64,000 nucleotides of DNA from Pardosa pseudoannulata (GCA_032207245.1 CM063501.1:59977170-60041169); one strand, 5' to 3'. Shown: positions 11,605-25,572, counted from the first letter of the stretch. Numbers and translations are program-made. The notes: generated by a model not told the origin, from the letters alone.

Positions 11605-13780
11605 TTGCTATAACATTTTTAAGTACCCAATTTGAAAATTCTAATTGTGTATGAGATTTTATGGATACCTACGTACGTATAGACGTCACTATGAAAATAA
11701 TTATAAAATGCGTTCAGATGCTTAAAATGGTAAAAAATGAATGCCTAAGGCTTCAAAACAAACGTTTCACTGTACATATGTATGGTGTAACGCTGGAGCT
11801 AGTCAAAAGTGATTCATGCAAAAACTAAGTTATAATTCTCGTTGAAATCTGAACACTGAAATTTTCCTCTTTTACTCTTCTGCTTGGCCCCTGATTTTAA
11901 ATTACGAAGACCTTCTTGGTTTATGCCCTCCTAAAGAGTAATGTTGAATATAGTGCAATAATATAGTGCAACTGTAATGAAATGGTCAACAAAATCCACT
12001 GCGCTGTATGGGAGAGTACTTAAGGCAAATTCCCATGCATTATTAAAAAATACTTTCTAGATTTTGGAGAAGGAAATAAAAAAGAAAGGAAATAAAGTTT
12101 TACCTTTTATAGATTAATTCTTCCTTACTATATATAAACTCTTACATTTTATATTTTTTTCTGCTCTTTAATACACTTCAAATTCTTTTAGAATTACATA
12201 AATAGTTAAGCTACTTTTTATACAGACAATAAATAGAGTAGCTTCCCCACTCTCCAATATATCGATTAAGTATAAAATATTGAACTATTTAGAAACAATA
12301 TCGTAAAGTATGAGGAGGCGTTTAAAAAACATTATTAGGTTATTTTTAGCATATTTACCTAATAAAATTGTAGAACTCTCCGAAAATTTTCAAAACTATT
12401 ATTGTCAGAATGGTTATGAATTTATTGATTTATTGATATTCCTAGAAATAGATACCATTTCCCGTTAAATTGAAATCGACGAACAATGATTCGCTAAACT
12501 ATTTTTAAAATGATTCGACAAAATTGAGTGGGTTTAAATTGTGACCCAATTATTAGAGCTTTCAAATGTATCACTTGAGCCTGTTTTGTATCCAGTGATT
12601 GGAATATAACTGCTTTCATGCATGGACGTAATTAAATTAGTGACAGGTACTGATATTTTCAATGGAAGTAAATTACATTCTTAACATGAATTGTATTTTT
12701 TGGGGGGGATGGGAGTATGTTTTATTTTAAATTTTACAAAATTCAGTAAAGTAGATATACAATTTTCTAACCCATATTCTTTTAACCCTGTCTGTCATAT
12801 TCATGTTGAAAATTATGTAAAACAAACTACTAAACATTTTTTCTGTCATTTCGGATAGTAAACTCCATTAGATGTATAATCTTCCTTTTCTTAAAAATGT
12901 TGAACGTCCAAACAAGTAGGAAAATGCCTGTCGTTACCGATGTTTGTAGAATTGAATTCTGCTGATGACTTGAGTGTCCTAGCCTTTTGATTTCAACTAA
13001 TCGTCTCCAATAAGTGGAGCTATGTTGAAAATAAAAGTTTAAAAAAGATATTGAAAAAGAAATTCCTTTCTTAAAAGTTATGAGAACAAACATTTTGATG
13101 GAAGCTCAGCTTACAAACTGGAAAACTGCTCAAGTAGAAAAGGTGTTTTATTCTTTTCAGTGCGAGGGCATTTATAGGAACAGAGCAGTTTGGCATGCTT
13201 CCATTTGCTAACACTAGAACTGAAGAATGAAGAACTGAACATTTCCATAACTGAAGAACTCTAATAAGTTTACCTCTCCATTAGGCAAAATAAACTATTT
13301 TGGAACCCAAACATGATACAAAAAAATAACATAACGTTGAAGCAAATATATCTGATGCTAAATTTCAGGATCGGGAAGTGAATAAACTTTAAGCATTTTT
13401 TAAATGTTTGAAGAAGTCATGTCTTATCAATCCATCTTAACTTGTTAGAACTGATTCTCATATTCACTATTCTGACATCATAATTATTGTCTTCAAATCT
13501 GACTCAAGTATTTGTTTTCATACTCAATAGAATAAGATCAGTACATTCTAGGAATCAAGGTCACAACATTAATTTTTATTTATTTATATTAAGTATTTTC
13601 CCCACATATGTCTTCTATTACAGAGATTATTTATACAAATAATTTCATAAAGTTAAACAAAAGTTGAACAAAATGATGCTGTTCATAAAGTTAAACAAAA
13701 TGATGTTTATAGAGTTCAATATAATTATTAAATATACAATAGATTTAAAGAACCAGATATTGTCAAAGTTATTAACCCTT
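11605..13780. other. AT-rich sequence without recognisable features
   Basis: I found no convincing gene, terminal repeats or tandem array in this 2.2 kb. The 87-codon frame at 12830-13093 (-) resembles no known protein. A short duplication (GTTAAACAAA..GATG) lies at about 13650-13700. Confidence 0.5.
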
Positions 13781-14166
13781 TAATGCCTGGCGTATTATTT
13801 TAGATACTGCTAAAAATAGCTTGTAGAATTTTTATGTTTTCTTAGAACAAATTTTTCTTTTGAGAGTAGGTAATGGGCAATCTTATACACAATCTACGAA
13901 ATTTTCAAGTAATTTCTATTATTTATATTTTTTTCATTTAGATCTAGATTTTATGTTTTTTCGATCAGCGCTCATAAATTTACTTTTTCTGCAGGTACAG
14001 ACTGAGATCTTGACAAATTTGCTTTTTCCATTACACTACAGTAAATTCATATATTTTCATAAAGTCTTTTTTTAATTTTATTTATTAAATGATTAAATTT
14101 ATAAAAAAAATAAAGACTTAACTTTCAGAATAATCAACAGCTTCTTTTAACCCTCTCCCGCATCTA

Positions 14167-14182
14167 AGCCTCAAATGAGGCT
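14167..14182. repeat. Perfect hairpin AGCCTC-AAAT-GAGGCT
   Basis: A 6-bp perfect stem with a 4-nt loop lies 17 bp after TTAACCCTCTCC (TTAA at 14147-14150). A second TTAACCCT word lies at 13782. Both resemble single termini of piggyBac-style TTAA elements, but no partner terminus was found, so the boundaries cannot be drawn. Confidence 0.4.
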
Positions 14183-15529
14183 CTTAAATTGCGTAAAATA
14201 ATTCTTCAACAATCTTATTTCCTGAGGCATTTTGTACATTTAGGCACACATATATAATAGCAATTTTAATTGAGGCTGATTTTGATTGAGAATAAAAACA
14301 GTTTACAGTACAAAATTGATAAAACTATAATTTAGATTTGTAGTTGAAGGAAAATAACAGTAAATAAATCTCTTGCTCACTTGAACATCATATGCAGCTC
14401 CTTATTTAAGCAATAGAATACATTTTGAAATAATTTTTCAATATATTTTTATTCTCAGTGATACCTTTTATTCATTGGCATCTATCCATCACATGTAGCT
14501 TGAAATTACCTTTAACTCACGATAACAATTGATGGTACATGGTTAATAGTTGATATCTCAGATTTTGGAAGCAAATGTATAAATACAGTAAAAATGTTAT
14601 AATAATTTATATATAAGTTATATATGTTGTAATTAATTTATATATAAGTTATATATATAGTATAAGTTATAGTAAAGTATAAATACAGTAAAAACAGCAG
14701 GGTTTCCGTAAAAAAGGCAGTGGGATTTTCAAATTTACTAATATTTCCCTTATAATTCTAGGTTTTCTAATAGAATTCCAGGCGATTAGCGATAATACTG
14801 TTGTTAGTCTTTAATGTCTATTGCCTCTCCACCTACCCTTGTTAGGCTTAAGAAACCCAAGAAATTTTATAGTTAAAAAAAGAAAACAAATAATTAAAGC
14901 AATAAAGTGAAAGTGCATAAAAAATATTAGCTACTAGAATTAAAATTTTAGAGTATTACATACCACTATGTCTGTTCTCTGTTCATTTGTTTAATTCAAT
15001 GATTGCGTAATACATTGATAAAAATGAAAGAAAATCTGCTTTTTATTACTTAAATCACGAAATAGTGCAAAATTAACTAAAGGTTTATTATAAGATCAGA
15101 GAGAATCGATTATGAGTGATATCGATTGATTATAAACGGATTGCAAAATCCAGGAACTTTTAAGAATCTCCTACTATTTCCTTGATTGTTTCCGTCTTTT
15201 TCACATGTGTATTTCCCAGTGTTCCATATTGATGTCCACCCTAATGACCACTGTTTATGCATTATTTATTTTTGTTCCTATAGATAAAATTTGATCAATA
15301 AAATAGGATCATACTACTGGTTTTCAAAATATCCTTTATAACAGTGTAAAAATTTAATATAAGTACAAATGTATCATAGAAATAATCTCTCAATTTATTT
15401 AATTCTTCTAAATGTGCATATATTAGCAGTCTCTATCCCATCTACTCATGCCTCTTAGGCTGCTTTTATATTTTACCTAAAATAGTATCAGATTTAAAAA
15501 ATTATTTTTACCTGAACTAGAACAAAACA
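14183..15529. other. AT-rich sequence without recognisable features
   Basis: No gene was found. A duplicated word, TATAAATACAGTAAAAA, lies near 14578 and 14678, flanking TATATAAGTTATATAT copies. Otherwise featureless. Confidence 0.5.
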
Positions 15530-15533
15530 TTAA

Positions 15534-16090
15534 CACATTGTATGCAAGACACATACTAGTACTTTTCCTGACGATTGATACTTGAGGGCGGGTTGCGTAC
15601 TAGTACTGGTTAGTGTAACAACATGGTTTCTTTGTAGGTGCAAAAATAACGGTATATACAGGAAAACGAAGCCAAATGTTCTTGTCTACTACATAAATTC
15701 TGGAAAAGTTTAGACAAATAAAAACTAGTTTTTAAGTTATTAGTTTTATGATTGCTCTTTTCATTTTTTTATAATGTAAAAATGTTTATATATAACATAA
15801 TTCGAAAAAATTAAAACTATATACTACTATTTCTATTTGATAATCATATTTACGATACTATTATAAAGTTATCCACTAAAAAATATTTCTTTGTTTACAA
15901 AAATCTTATGGTTGTTATTTATATATTTCTGTTTATGTATTTGTTTATACATTTCAATATAAAATACGAAAAGTTGGTTAAAAAATTAAATAATTTTCGA
16001 TCTATTGAGGTTTACTGAATAACTAAATTTACGCACAAAACGCCCACTTCCGGTACACTTCCTCTGTGAAATGTACCTGCACACAATGTG
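15534..16090 (+). mobile_element. TTAA-target MITE, family B, copy 1
   Basis: A 557-bp element is bounded by TTAA at 15530-15533 and 16091-16094. Its left end is CACATTGTATGC and its right end GCACACAATGTG, giving 12-bp near-perfect inverted repeats. Internal sequence next to the left end (ACTAGTAC, GATTGATACTTGAG, GTAACAACATGGTTTCTTTG) and next to the right end reappears in reverse orientation at 41812-42541 and 35574-35769. The TTAA target and CAC-start are consistent with piggyBac-type mobilisation, which is an inference from family conventions. No transposase ORF is present, so it is non-autonomous. Confidence 0.85.
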
Positions 16091-16094
16091 TTAA

Positions 16095-16904
16095 GCGTAA
16101 CAACTCAAAAAATACCTATCTTTTTTATGTAATAAGTGAACGAGAAAAGTTTATTTTGAAAAGAAAACTTTTAAATTTAATTCGTTTTCCGAGTTTGTTA
16201 AAATGTTGCTGTTTGTAATTATTAATTATTAAAGTAAATCAAATCCTTTTTTCACAATTCACTTTGATGAAGATAAAGCATTTTAAATCTTTTTTTTTTA
16301 TTTTTTCTATTTCCAATCCTAAAACCAATTCGAAACAAATACATCAAAGAATGTCTGTACCAAATTTCCGACAGGTAACGTGAATAGAATTTGAAATATA
16401 TCAATTTGAATTTGCCAGTTCTTGGAAAAGAAATAATTTCAAGATAATCGAATTTTGAACTCCTGGTAGTGGCTTCGGCATGCGCAGTCAGTATAACACA
16501 AAAAAAGTAATGGTTGCTTGTGTAATCATTTTCAAAATATGCTGCCCTATTTTATATTAATAAAAAACTTTAAAATAACATTACTAAAGATACAAAAAAG
16601 TAAAAATATTTTTATCTCCCTAACTCTTTAAATCTCGATTAAATCTCAAACTAAAAATATTTCCTTAAAAGTATCTTGATATTTAAAAAAATGGAACATG
16701 AATGTTTGTGGGTATAAAAGTAAATATTCTAAAATTAATAGAAAAATATATATCTTTAAATATATTGTAAATTACTTTGCATAAAAATTACCCTTACACA
16801 AAGACTTTTAAACAATGTCTTTGAGAAATCTATTTCTAGCATGTCTATATTTTTAAAATTTAATAAATTCCACGCTTTTTTCAGTAATAATCATGCGATT
16901 TTTA
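16095..16904. other. AT-rich sequence without recognisable features
   Basis: No gene or repeat structure was identified. Confidence 0.5.
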
Positions 16905-16908
16905 TTAA

Positions 16909-17141
16909 CCCTTTCGTGGGCCGTTTATTTCTCACACAATGTTTTCAAACTTTCAAAACAGAAGTGTTGATTCTATTCAATTGATCGATCAATAGATGGT
17001 ATCCCAAAACTGCAGCGGGAATCAGTTTTCTAATCGTAACAATAACAAGGCCAATATATTATAATGGGTTTTGCGCTTCCCACATGTGTATTTTGTAAGA
17101 TCATGTAGATGGGAGTAATTTTCTCAAGGCTCATGAAAGGG
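16909..17141. mobile_element. Small TTAA-target MITE (233 bp)
   Basis: TTAA copies at 16905-16908 and 17142-17145 flank a 233-bp segment. It begins CCCTTTCGTGGGCC and ends GGCTCATGAAAGGG, which are imperfect 14-bp inverted repeats with 12 matches. CCCT directly after TTAA is the usual start of piggyBac-type elements. There is no coding capacity. A single copy is seen in this window. Confidence 0.75.
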
Positions 17142-17333
17142 TTAAACAGTTAAAGAAACGTTGATGATGGTGATGCAAAAAATTAACCCAGATATGTTTA
17201 GGGTTTTTTTTACAAATTTTATACTTTTTTATATAATTGTTTGCAATATTGCTTATATGTAATGATAATTATTTCTTCCACGTGATAATTTTAAAATACT
17301 GTATAGTTATTTTTTTCCAAATGAGCAGTAATA

Positions 17334-17612
17334 GCTAAGTTGGTAAAGACATTGATCTTTTAACGGTTGAGTTCAAGCACGAACCGGTCAAAAATCCGCT
17401 GTGAATATTAAAGGTAGCTGGACCACTTAAAATGAGTTCGTGGTCACATATCCTTCACGCTCCCTAATGATACCTCTGGAGATTATGTTAAACCAAACAT
17501 AGGAATCTTTTACCTGGTTACTGCTTATAAATTACGAGGACCCGCTTGAGTGTTTGTGTTGCCTAAGGAAATATTGTTAGCCCCTGTATGGTGCTCGCAT
17601 AATAAAATAACC
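17334..17612 (+). mobile_element. tRNA-derived SINE, plus orientation
   Basis: The head has a perfect A-box match (TAGCTAAGTTGG) at about 17333-17344 and a B-box-like GAGTTCAAGCAC about 45 bp on. The body shares ATGAGTTCGTGGTCAC, CCTCTGGAG and AAATTACGAGGACCCGCTTG with the copy at 655-1100. It ends in TGGTGCTCGC and an A-rich stretch. It is diverged and certainly inactive. Confidence 0.75.
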
Positions 17613-17799
17613 AACAATCTGCGGCTTGATAGTGATGAATACAATAAAAGCAAATGCGCATGAATTGGACACAATGGTAATTATTTCAAAATATTGTTTT
17701 TGAAACATTACAAAATTATAATTTTCAAAATTCTACAGAACCATGACATGCATCCTTCTAGATGGTCTGAAGCAATCCATATCTGAGTCATATTTAGTA

Positions 17800-17945
17800 T
17801 GAAGTTGATAAGTGTTCTTTTGTCAAAATTTTGTTAATTGCAGAGCTACAGAATAGTAATAATGACTTTTAAAAGTCATTTTTGCTATTATCTATTATGT
17901 TATTATTTATTAAATAATTGTTGCTATTCTCCAACTTTGCAGTTA
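17800..17945. repeat. Foldback repeat, truncated copy
   Basis: This contains AAGTTGATAAG..TTCTTT, GTTAATTGCAG, and a perfect 20-bp palindrome AATGACTTTTAAAAGTCATT at 17861-17880. The return arm follows (TTGCTATTCTCCA..TTGCAGTTAA) and is cut off at about 17945. The complete homologue is at 19915-20115. Confidence 0.75.
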
Positions 17946-18071
17946 ATAGAAATGATCTCGGCCGTGCTGTATCTTCACGTTTCCCACCTCTAGCTACTCT
18001 TATTGAGCTGGAAACTGCTCTAAAAAAAGAATGGTGGTTGACCACCTAATTGAAAGCATGCAAGCATCTAA

Positions 18072-18622
18072 TTGAAAGCAACAATAAAAATAACCCTCAA
18101 CTGGGTGAAAGCCCACGCAAACTCAGACGGCAATAATCAAGCGGACGCCCTGGCCAAGTCCGCAGCTGAACAAGACCACACTGATCTGGAACTTCCTCTC
18201 CCAGAGGTCCACATCAAGGGCAAATTTCGAAAGCGCCAAATAGCTGGCTGGCAGGCCAATTGGGACACATCGGAGTAGGGTAGGCCTGTCTACGCGTATT
18301 ACCCGAAAGTAAACCCTCTAGGCTAATTTCCAATGCAGCCCTTACAGCTTTCCTTAAGGAGCATGGCCCATTCCCGGCCTATCTTAGCCGGTTTCAGCTT
18401 TCCGATTCGGCTAGTACGAGATGTGTTTGCGGTGGCCCGGGTTTGCCCGACCACTACCTATTTGACTGCTCCCTCACTACGGATTGGCATTTCAAGTGCC
18501 CCAGACAAGACCTGGAGGGTGTCTGGGCTGATCAGTTAATTAGTAACAAAACTCTCTCATCAAAACTAAACAAGCTGTTCGGTTGGCTAATGGAAAATTC
18601 AGAGAATCTGCAGGTACCGTAA
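18072..18622 (+). pseudogene. Non-LTR retrotransposon ORF2 3' end (RNase H and CCHC tail)
   Basis: The first 68 codons contain NWVKAHANSDGNNQADALAK, the C-terminal part of an RNase H domain with its conserved H and final D, as in arthropod R1/jockey-type LINEs. A premature TAG follows WDTSE, but the frame continues as GRPVYAYYPK. After a one-base loss near 18320 the next frame reads LISNAALTAFLKEHGPFPAY. The zinc-knuckle-like end C-x-C-x7-H-x4-C (CVCGGPGLPDHYLFDC) and about 60 further residues lead to TAA at 18620-18622. Reverse transcriptase and endonuclease are absent, so this is a 5'-truncated dead copy. The 3' UTR seems to continue to about 18990. The base composition is clearly richer in G+C than its surroundings. 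Confidence 0.85.
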
Positions 18623-18990
18623 CAAGGCTGATTCTGAATATATAGCTTTCACTGTACTGCGATTTTGTATTTATTTATATGCATTTATCTTGTAATTATT
18701 ATCATTTTTTAATTTTAATTTAATTTTTTTTGTATTTCCAATGTTATTTTGTCTGTTTTGTATTTGTATGTGTTAGTTTGAAATATTTTTACTGTATTTA
18801 CTATACTGCATTGCATATTATGAGCTGTTGTGGATTGTACACCCGGGGACACCCAAAACATCTTAAACCGTTGTTTTAAGGTAGATGGTCCTCGTTGGTG
18901 CAGCCAATTGAAAGCATGGTCACGAGGTGTGAACTTTGTATACAGATGAGGGGGGATCACGAACCCTATTATTGTCTTTTTGTTCATATT
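18623..18990 (+). mobile_element. Probable LINE 3' UTR
   Basis: The sequence is non-coding after the LINE stop. It contains a GC-richer piece (CACCCGGGGACACCC, GGTGCAGCCAATTGAAAGCATGG, GAGGGGGGATCACGAA) that fits the untranslated tail of the same element. The phrase CTAATTGAAAGCA just upstream of the ORF (18050-18075) resembles CCAATTGAAAGCATGG here, which hints at rearrangement. The exact 3' end is uncertain. Confidence 0.45.
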
Positions 18991-19210
18991 ATGCTGTTTA
19001 TTTTCACTTTATACATAATATTGTTTGTCTCCAGTATTTCATTATCTGATAACTTACAAAAATTTGATATTGTTTTCATTTCTGTATATAATTATTGATT
19101 TTATTTTATGCCTAAATATATATGCTACGTTTCTGCAATTTTTTTGTGAATCAAAGCAGTATTTGTTGATTTTTTGCATTTTACATCTTTGTGCTTAACT
19201 TTTGGAAGTG

Positions 19211-20115
19211 AGTGTATATAAAATTAATCTGGGGCATATTTATTCTGATGTTGATAAATATTTTTTGGCTAAAATTGTGTTAATTGTAGTGTTGGAGAAT
19301 AGTAGTAATTAGGAAAAATGACTTTTAGGAGCCATTTTCCTTAAAGTTCATATAAGACTTTTCTCATAAAGCTTTTAATTTCAAAACTCCTATTGAAAAT
19401 AACATTAAATAGTTTTGTGGGTTTTGCGATACGTTGTTTCAATGCTATAAATTGGTAGATATCCGGTTTTATTGGATTTTTCAAAATTCATTCTTAACCT
19501 CCATGTAGACTAAATTTTTAAAAAAAGCAAGATTAAAATGTTTGTTAATATGTTATAAATGTTATTATATAAAATTAATCTGGATTATATTTAGTATAAA
19601 ATTGAAAAATATTCTTTGGCCCAAATTGCGTTAATTGTAGTGTTGGAAAACAGTAACAATTAGGAAAATTGACTTTTATAAGTCATTTTTTCTAAAGCAC
19701 ATTTAAAGCTTTCCTACTTTTAAAACTCGCATTAAAAATAACATTAAGTAGTTTAGTGGGTTTTGCAACCCGTTGAATCAATGAGATAAATTAGTTGGAT
19801 ACCGGCTGTGTTGGGTTTTTCAAAATCCATGCTTAAGATCCATGTAGACTAAATTTTTAAAAAGAGCGAGATAAAAATGCTATAAATGTTAGTATATAAA
19901 ATTATTCTGGATCATATTTAGTATGAAGTTGATAAATATTCTTTGGCCAAAATTGTGCTAATTAAAGTGTTGGAGACCAGTAACAATTAAAAAAAATGAC
20001 TTTTAACAGTCATTTTTACTATTCTCTATTATATTATTCTTTATTATATAATTGGTGCTATTCTCCAGCACTGCAGTTAACACAATTTTGGCTCAAGAAT
20101 ACTTATCAACTTAGT
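19211..20115. repeat. Foldback-type tandem repeat, about 327-351 bp units
   Basis: AAATTAATCT(GG) begins at 19221 and 19572 and in variant form at 19899. Each is followed by a GTTGATAAATATTCTTTGGCCAA-like arm, a GTTAATTGTAGTGTTGGA-like word and ATGACTTTTA..AGTCATTTTT. The last unit (19915-20115) also has the return arm, ending AGCCAAAATTGTG...AAGTTGATAAG in reverse complement. That gives arms of roughly 75 bp around a 10-bp perfect inner stem. No coding capacity. Confidence 0.75.
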
Positions 20116-21506
<1,391 letters not shown>

Positions 21507-21579
21507 TTACCTATAAAGTGTACTTATAAAATTTTAATGACTAAAAAAGAGTGAAAACCACTAACCCTAAAGAAAATTA

Positions 21580-22085
21580 TTTCTTTTAATTTTAAGGCAA
21601 TGAATTAAATTTTTTATTGAAATAAAGTAATTATTATATTGACAGTATAAAATACTTGATACATATTAGCTTGATTATAAAAAATTACGTCTAGACTAAT
21701 GTTTTAAGGGTAAACAGTATATATTTATTCCTATTAAACAAAAATTCTTAAGGTTATTTGTCTCTTTAAATTTGTCAAAATTTTTTATACTATTATATTG
21801 AAAAGATAGGACAAATATAGTAATTTTCTGAGAAAATGATTATTGTTTTAGTTTTAAAACAGGAAAGAGGATCATAAATGCATGTGGATACACAATAATT
21901 ATTTAACCGAAAACGTTTCACTTGATTATGAAAATTTAATCTACTCTAATGGTTTAAGGGCAAACTAAATAGACATTTTTCGTCAAATTCTGTTATGTTC
22001 AAAGTTTTTGTTTACTTTTCATTTGTCAATGTTCTTTGCTCTATTGTATTACAAAGAAAAATAAATAACGTAATTTCCTAACTTT
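21580..22085. repeat. Diverged tandem pair, about 251 bp
   Basis: Two units share a GTCAA(A/T)(A/G)TT word, a TATTATATTG/TATTGTATTA word, GTAATTT(T/C)C, then TTTTAGTTTTAA and (T/A)TTAAGGG(T/C)AAAC. A third related unit lies at 23530-23720, including TTTAAATTTGTCAAAAT. The MITE at 22567-23301 sits between. Confidence 0.6.
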
Positions 22086-22566
22086 TATTTAATTTTCCGT
22101 TTACTTATAAAACATCTGTATATTTTATGAGAATAAGTTTAAGATAAATAATGTATGCTCTACTGATTATACTTTCCTTTGCTTTCAAGAATCTAATGAG
22201 GTTAATTGAAACTAATGGTTTTAGTTCGACGAAATATAGACTCACAGACAGCTGCATTATTGCTTGTTTTTTCGAATTTCAAAGTCTATTGCATAATCAC
22301 CGTTCTGAGAAAGTACGTAGGATAAATATTTGTGCATTGTAAAAGAAAAAAAAATTAGAACATGAGATATCAGTTGTCTTTTAAAATGTAAGGAGTACAA
22401 ACAATAAAACAGTCATTACACATTAGAGCTAAAAGAAACATTATTCTATACCTTTACTAATTAGAGAAAAGTAAATTTATTTTTAAGTCTCACAAAGTAT
22501 TCATTAGGTAAAGAATATTGATGAGAGAGAGACTGGTTTAAAAACTCTTTTTTAAAAATGTTTTAA

Positions 22567-22911
22567 CCCTCTGACTGCTCATCCCGCGATTTCCACGGGC
22601 ATGTGTTTTTCTACCTTTTTTAAAGACCACATCCCGTCTTTTCTCCTTTTAACCAATGGCATAAATTATATACAGTATTAGACGTTTAATGTTGTAATAA
22701 ATAGAATTGTAGACGAGAACTATATTTATATTAAATAATAAAGTTTTGGATATTTGTTGTAAATAGAAATTAACTGTAATCCAATTGAAATTTATTAAAA
22801 AATAAATTTTGTTATTGATAACATCTGAAATACGTTTTTCTGACAGTTTAGTTTCTCATGATAAAAATAATATAAAAAATATTTTCTAGAAACAAATGCG
22901 TATTTCAATTT

Positions 22912-23009
<98 letters not shown>

Positions 23010-23050
23010 GTATATATATATATGTATATATATATGTATATATATATATG

Positions 23051-23105
<55 letters not shown>

Positions 23106-23190
23106 AAATATATGTGTGTATATATATGTATATATATGCATAAATATATATACATATATATATGTATATGTGTATATATATATATGTGTG

Positions 23191-23231
<41 letters not shown>

Positions 23232-23301
23232 TTAAAATATGCAACAAAAAAATAAGCAATTTTTGAAGAGATATAGGTTTACAAATTAAGCAGTCAGAGG
23301 G
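22567..23301. mobile_element. piggyBac-style TTAA MITE, family A, copy 1
   Basis: TTAA at 22563-22566 and 23302-23305 flanks a 735-bp element. It begins CCCTCTGACTGCTCA and ends TAAGCAGTCAGAGGG, which are 13-bp perfect terminal repeats followed by partial matches. The second copy (39920-40390) aligns along the whole body, with shared CATCCCGCGATTTCCA, AGTATTAGACGTTTAAT and GATAACATCTGAAAT. This copy is longer because its 3' third contains a (TA)n/(TG)n expansion at 22915-23231. No transposase is present. TTAA plus CCCT termini point to piggyBac-type mobilisation. Confidence 0.9.
22915..23231. repeat. (TA)n/(TATG)n/(TG)n microsatellite inside a MITE
   Basis: About 317 bp of TA with regularly scattered G, ending in a (TG)11-like run. 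All long ORFs reported on either strand here are IYIY artefacts. The other family member has only ATTATATAGAG at the same place, so the expansion happened after the element inserted or in its immediate ancestor. Confidence 0.95.
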
Positions 23302-23529
23302 TTAAAGAGAATCCTTGTTACTTAATTTCTTGTAAGAAATAAAAGATACATTGTGATTAAGAAACCTTCAGTTTTCAAATTTTATTGAAAATAAGCGTTT
23401 TAGCCACGTCTGAATTCGTCTTGACTAGTTGAACGTTTCGACTTTATTCACTTACGAGAAAATTTAAAATATCCCTTTTGACCATCCCTGCATCCTTTTT
23501 GACAAGTTTCGTCTTGACGACTGTACATA

Positions 23530-23720
23530 CGTATATATTGACGAATTTCTTCTTTAAATTTGTCAAAATGTTTTACATTATTATACTGAAAAGGAAGTAC
23601 AAATGCAGTAATTTCCTGGGAAAATGAGCTCTTTTTAGCTCTAAAGAAGAAGAACATAAATGTATTTTGTTGACATGAAATAATTACTTAACCGAAAATA
23701 TTTTCTTGATTAGGAAAAGT
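23530..23720. repeat. Third unit of the 251-bp repeat
   Basis: TTTAAATTTGTCAAAATGTT, GTAATTTCCTGGGAAAATGA and TTACTTAACCGAAAA match 21760-21930. It is separated from those units by the family A MITE and other sequence. Confidence 0.6.
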
Positions 23721-25572
23721 AAGTTAAATCATCACTCAAAAAAACCATACCTTCAATTTGAAATTTTGTATTTAGGACTATTGTAACATTTAGTGGTGTA
23801 ACCTACTTTTTGATGGCAATGTATTTTATGAACGAGAAACTTCAGTAGAACAAATATTAATGCAGCCGGGTATTACTGAAAAATGATTATGTTCAAACTT
23901 TGTATATAGTAACATAGCAGTTCTGTTCCTCGAATTTTTATTGCAATAGTCACTCTCAAGTGAAAATGAAATTCTGTGTGCCCTCTTGTTTTTTGGCGAT
24001 ATTTATTCGCGCCAATAGAGCCAACGTGCCATTTAAGATGGCAGCGATATCCAAAAGAGCAAAAATAACGCAACAAAAAAGCATAAGCTATAAATCTAAA
24101 AGTAGTAAAAAGCTCAGTATATATAAAATCTACACACACGCCTTATCAAATTTTTAAATTTACAAACGTATGGAGAACGATTTTCAAAATTTTCTAAATC
24201 ATAGTTAAATTTAACAGAAAATACTCAGTACTTACTTTATGAAATCAATGAAAATGCAATAAAAATCATAAACTTTAAATATTAAGATATTTAAAATAGT
24301 ACACAAAATTTTATATAATATTGCAACCCGAAAAATTCTCACGTTGAATTGTAAGAAACATCGCATACTTGGTGAGGGTAATACTTCAGAATAGGGTACC
24401 CTTTAGGTAAATGTGTCAAAATTATTGGCGATGTTTACTAAAACAAATAGTAAAATAAACAAACTATTAATGGTTCACTATATCTTTTTATGGTATTACA
24501 TGGATTTAATGCATTAGAAAAGGGTTGTTTGAGGAGAGTTGGATACCAATATAATATAAATTAAAATGTAAATACAAATTGTGCGGGTACGACGAGATCA
24601 GGATAAAATGTTAGTCTACCATGCTTAGAGTTTTATCGGTAAGCTGGCGAGAGTACCCTGTTTTTGTCTCAAACCTTGGCGATGATAAATACAAATAAAT
24701 GATCTAATTCCTGGGGCACCCTAAACTGCAGTGAAGCAATGTAAGATAATTGTAAATCTAGATAATTGTATACTTATACTTTTTTGAATTAATATACACA
24801 TATATATTCATTGTTGAATTAATATTGTATAAAGTATTTTGATAACTGCATAGCTATCCACTTTATTAAAGATTTAGAGGATCGGACTCATATTCATGTA
24901 AAGTAAATTTAAGTAAATTGCAGAAAAGTGTATAACCAAATAGGCGTTTCAGTTAAGTCACTCTATCCTCAACAGATTTTTATGTTACCTGAATTTTGTA
25001 TTCAGTGAATACATTTGCAGATAAAACTGAAAATAAATGTAAGAAACTAGATAATGTCGCATGTTTTATTAAAATATCCTAACTTTAAAAAAATATTTCT
25101 CCAGTATCTGCAGATAAAAGATGCATACAAATTGATTTCCACATTTTTTAACTCAGCAAAATTGCGAAAACTTTTCACTTAAACGGAAAAAAGAACCTAA
25201 GTAAAATAAAATTTAAGAGGTTTGTGTTAGTGAAGTTAGTGCCGTTTCAATAGAAAATATCATATCTCTTTCTTCGAAATATTTTTATTGAAACAAAAAG
25301 TAACATATTCCTTTCAGGAATAATTAGACGCTTGAATGTATGTAATCATTTTAATTAACTGTCAATTTCCCACTTGGTCATTTTTTTAACCAGGTACTTC
25401 ATAATTATTTCTAATTGGTCTTGAACTAATTTTTCGAAGATAATTAAGTTTTACCAGCGTAAATAAATGTTTTAATTACTGTTTGTCTAGACAATAACAT
25501 AAAAATTAAAGTATCATAAAAAGTCAAATGGAAGATTTCATATAAGCGAATCATAAGTAATAATATAGAGTC
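23721..25572. other. AT-rich sequence; weak direct repeat only
   Basis: No gene is supported. The pair TACCCT..GTCTCAAA..TTGGCGATG occurs near 24400-24450 and 24650-24700, offset about 251 bp, and looks like an old duplication. The 88- and 65-codon frames at 23873-24157 overlap on opposite strands and match nothing known. Confidence 0.5.

Noticed and set aside
13782..14182. TTAACCCT words at 13782 and 14147 as ends of one TTAA element
   Set aside because: Both point in the same direction and no AGGGTTAA partner was found, so no element can be bounded.
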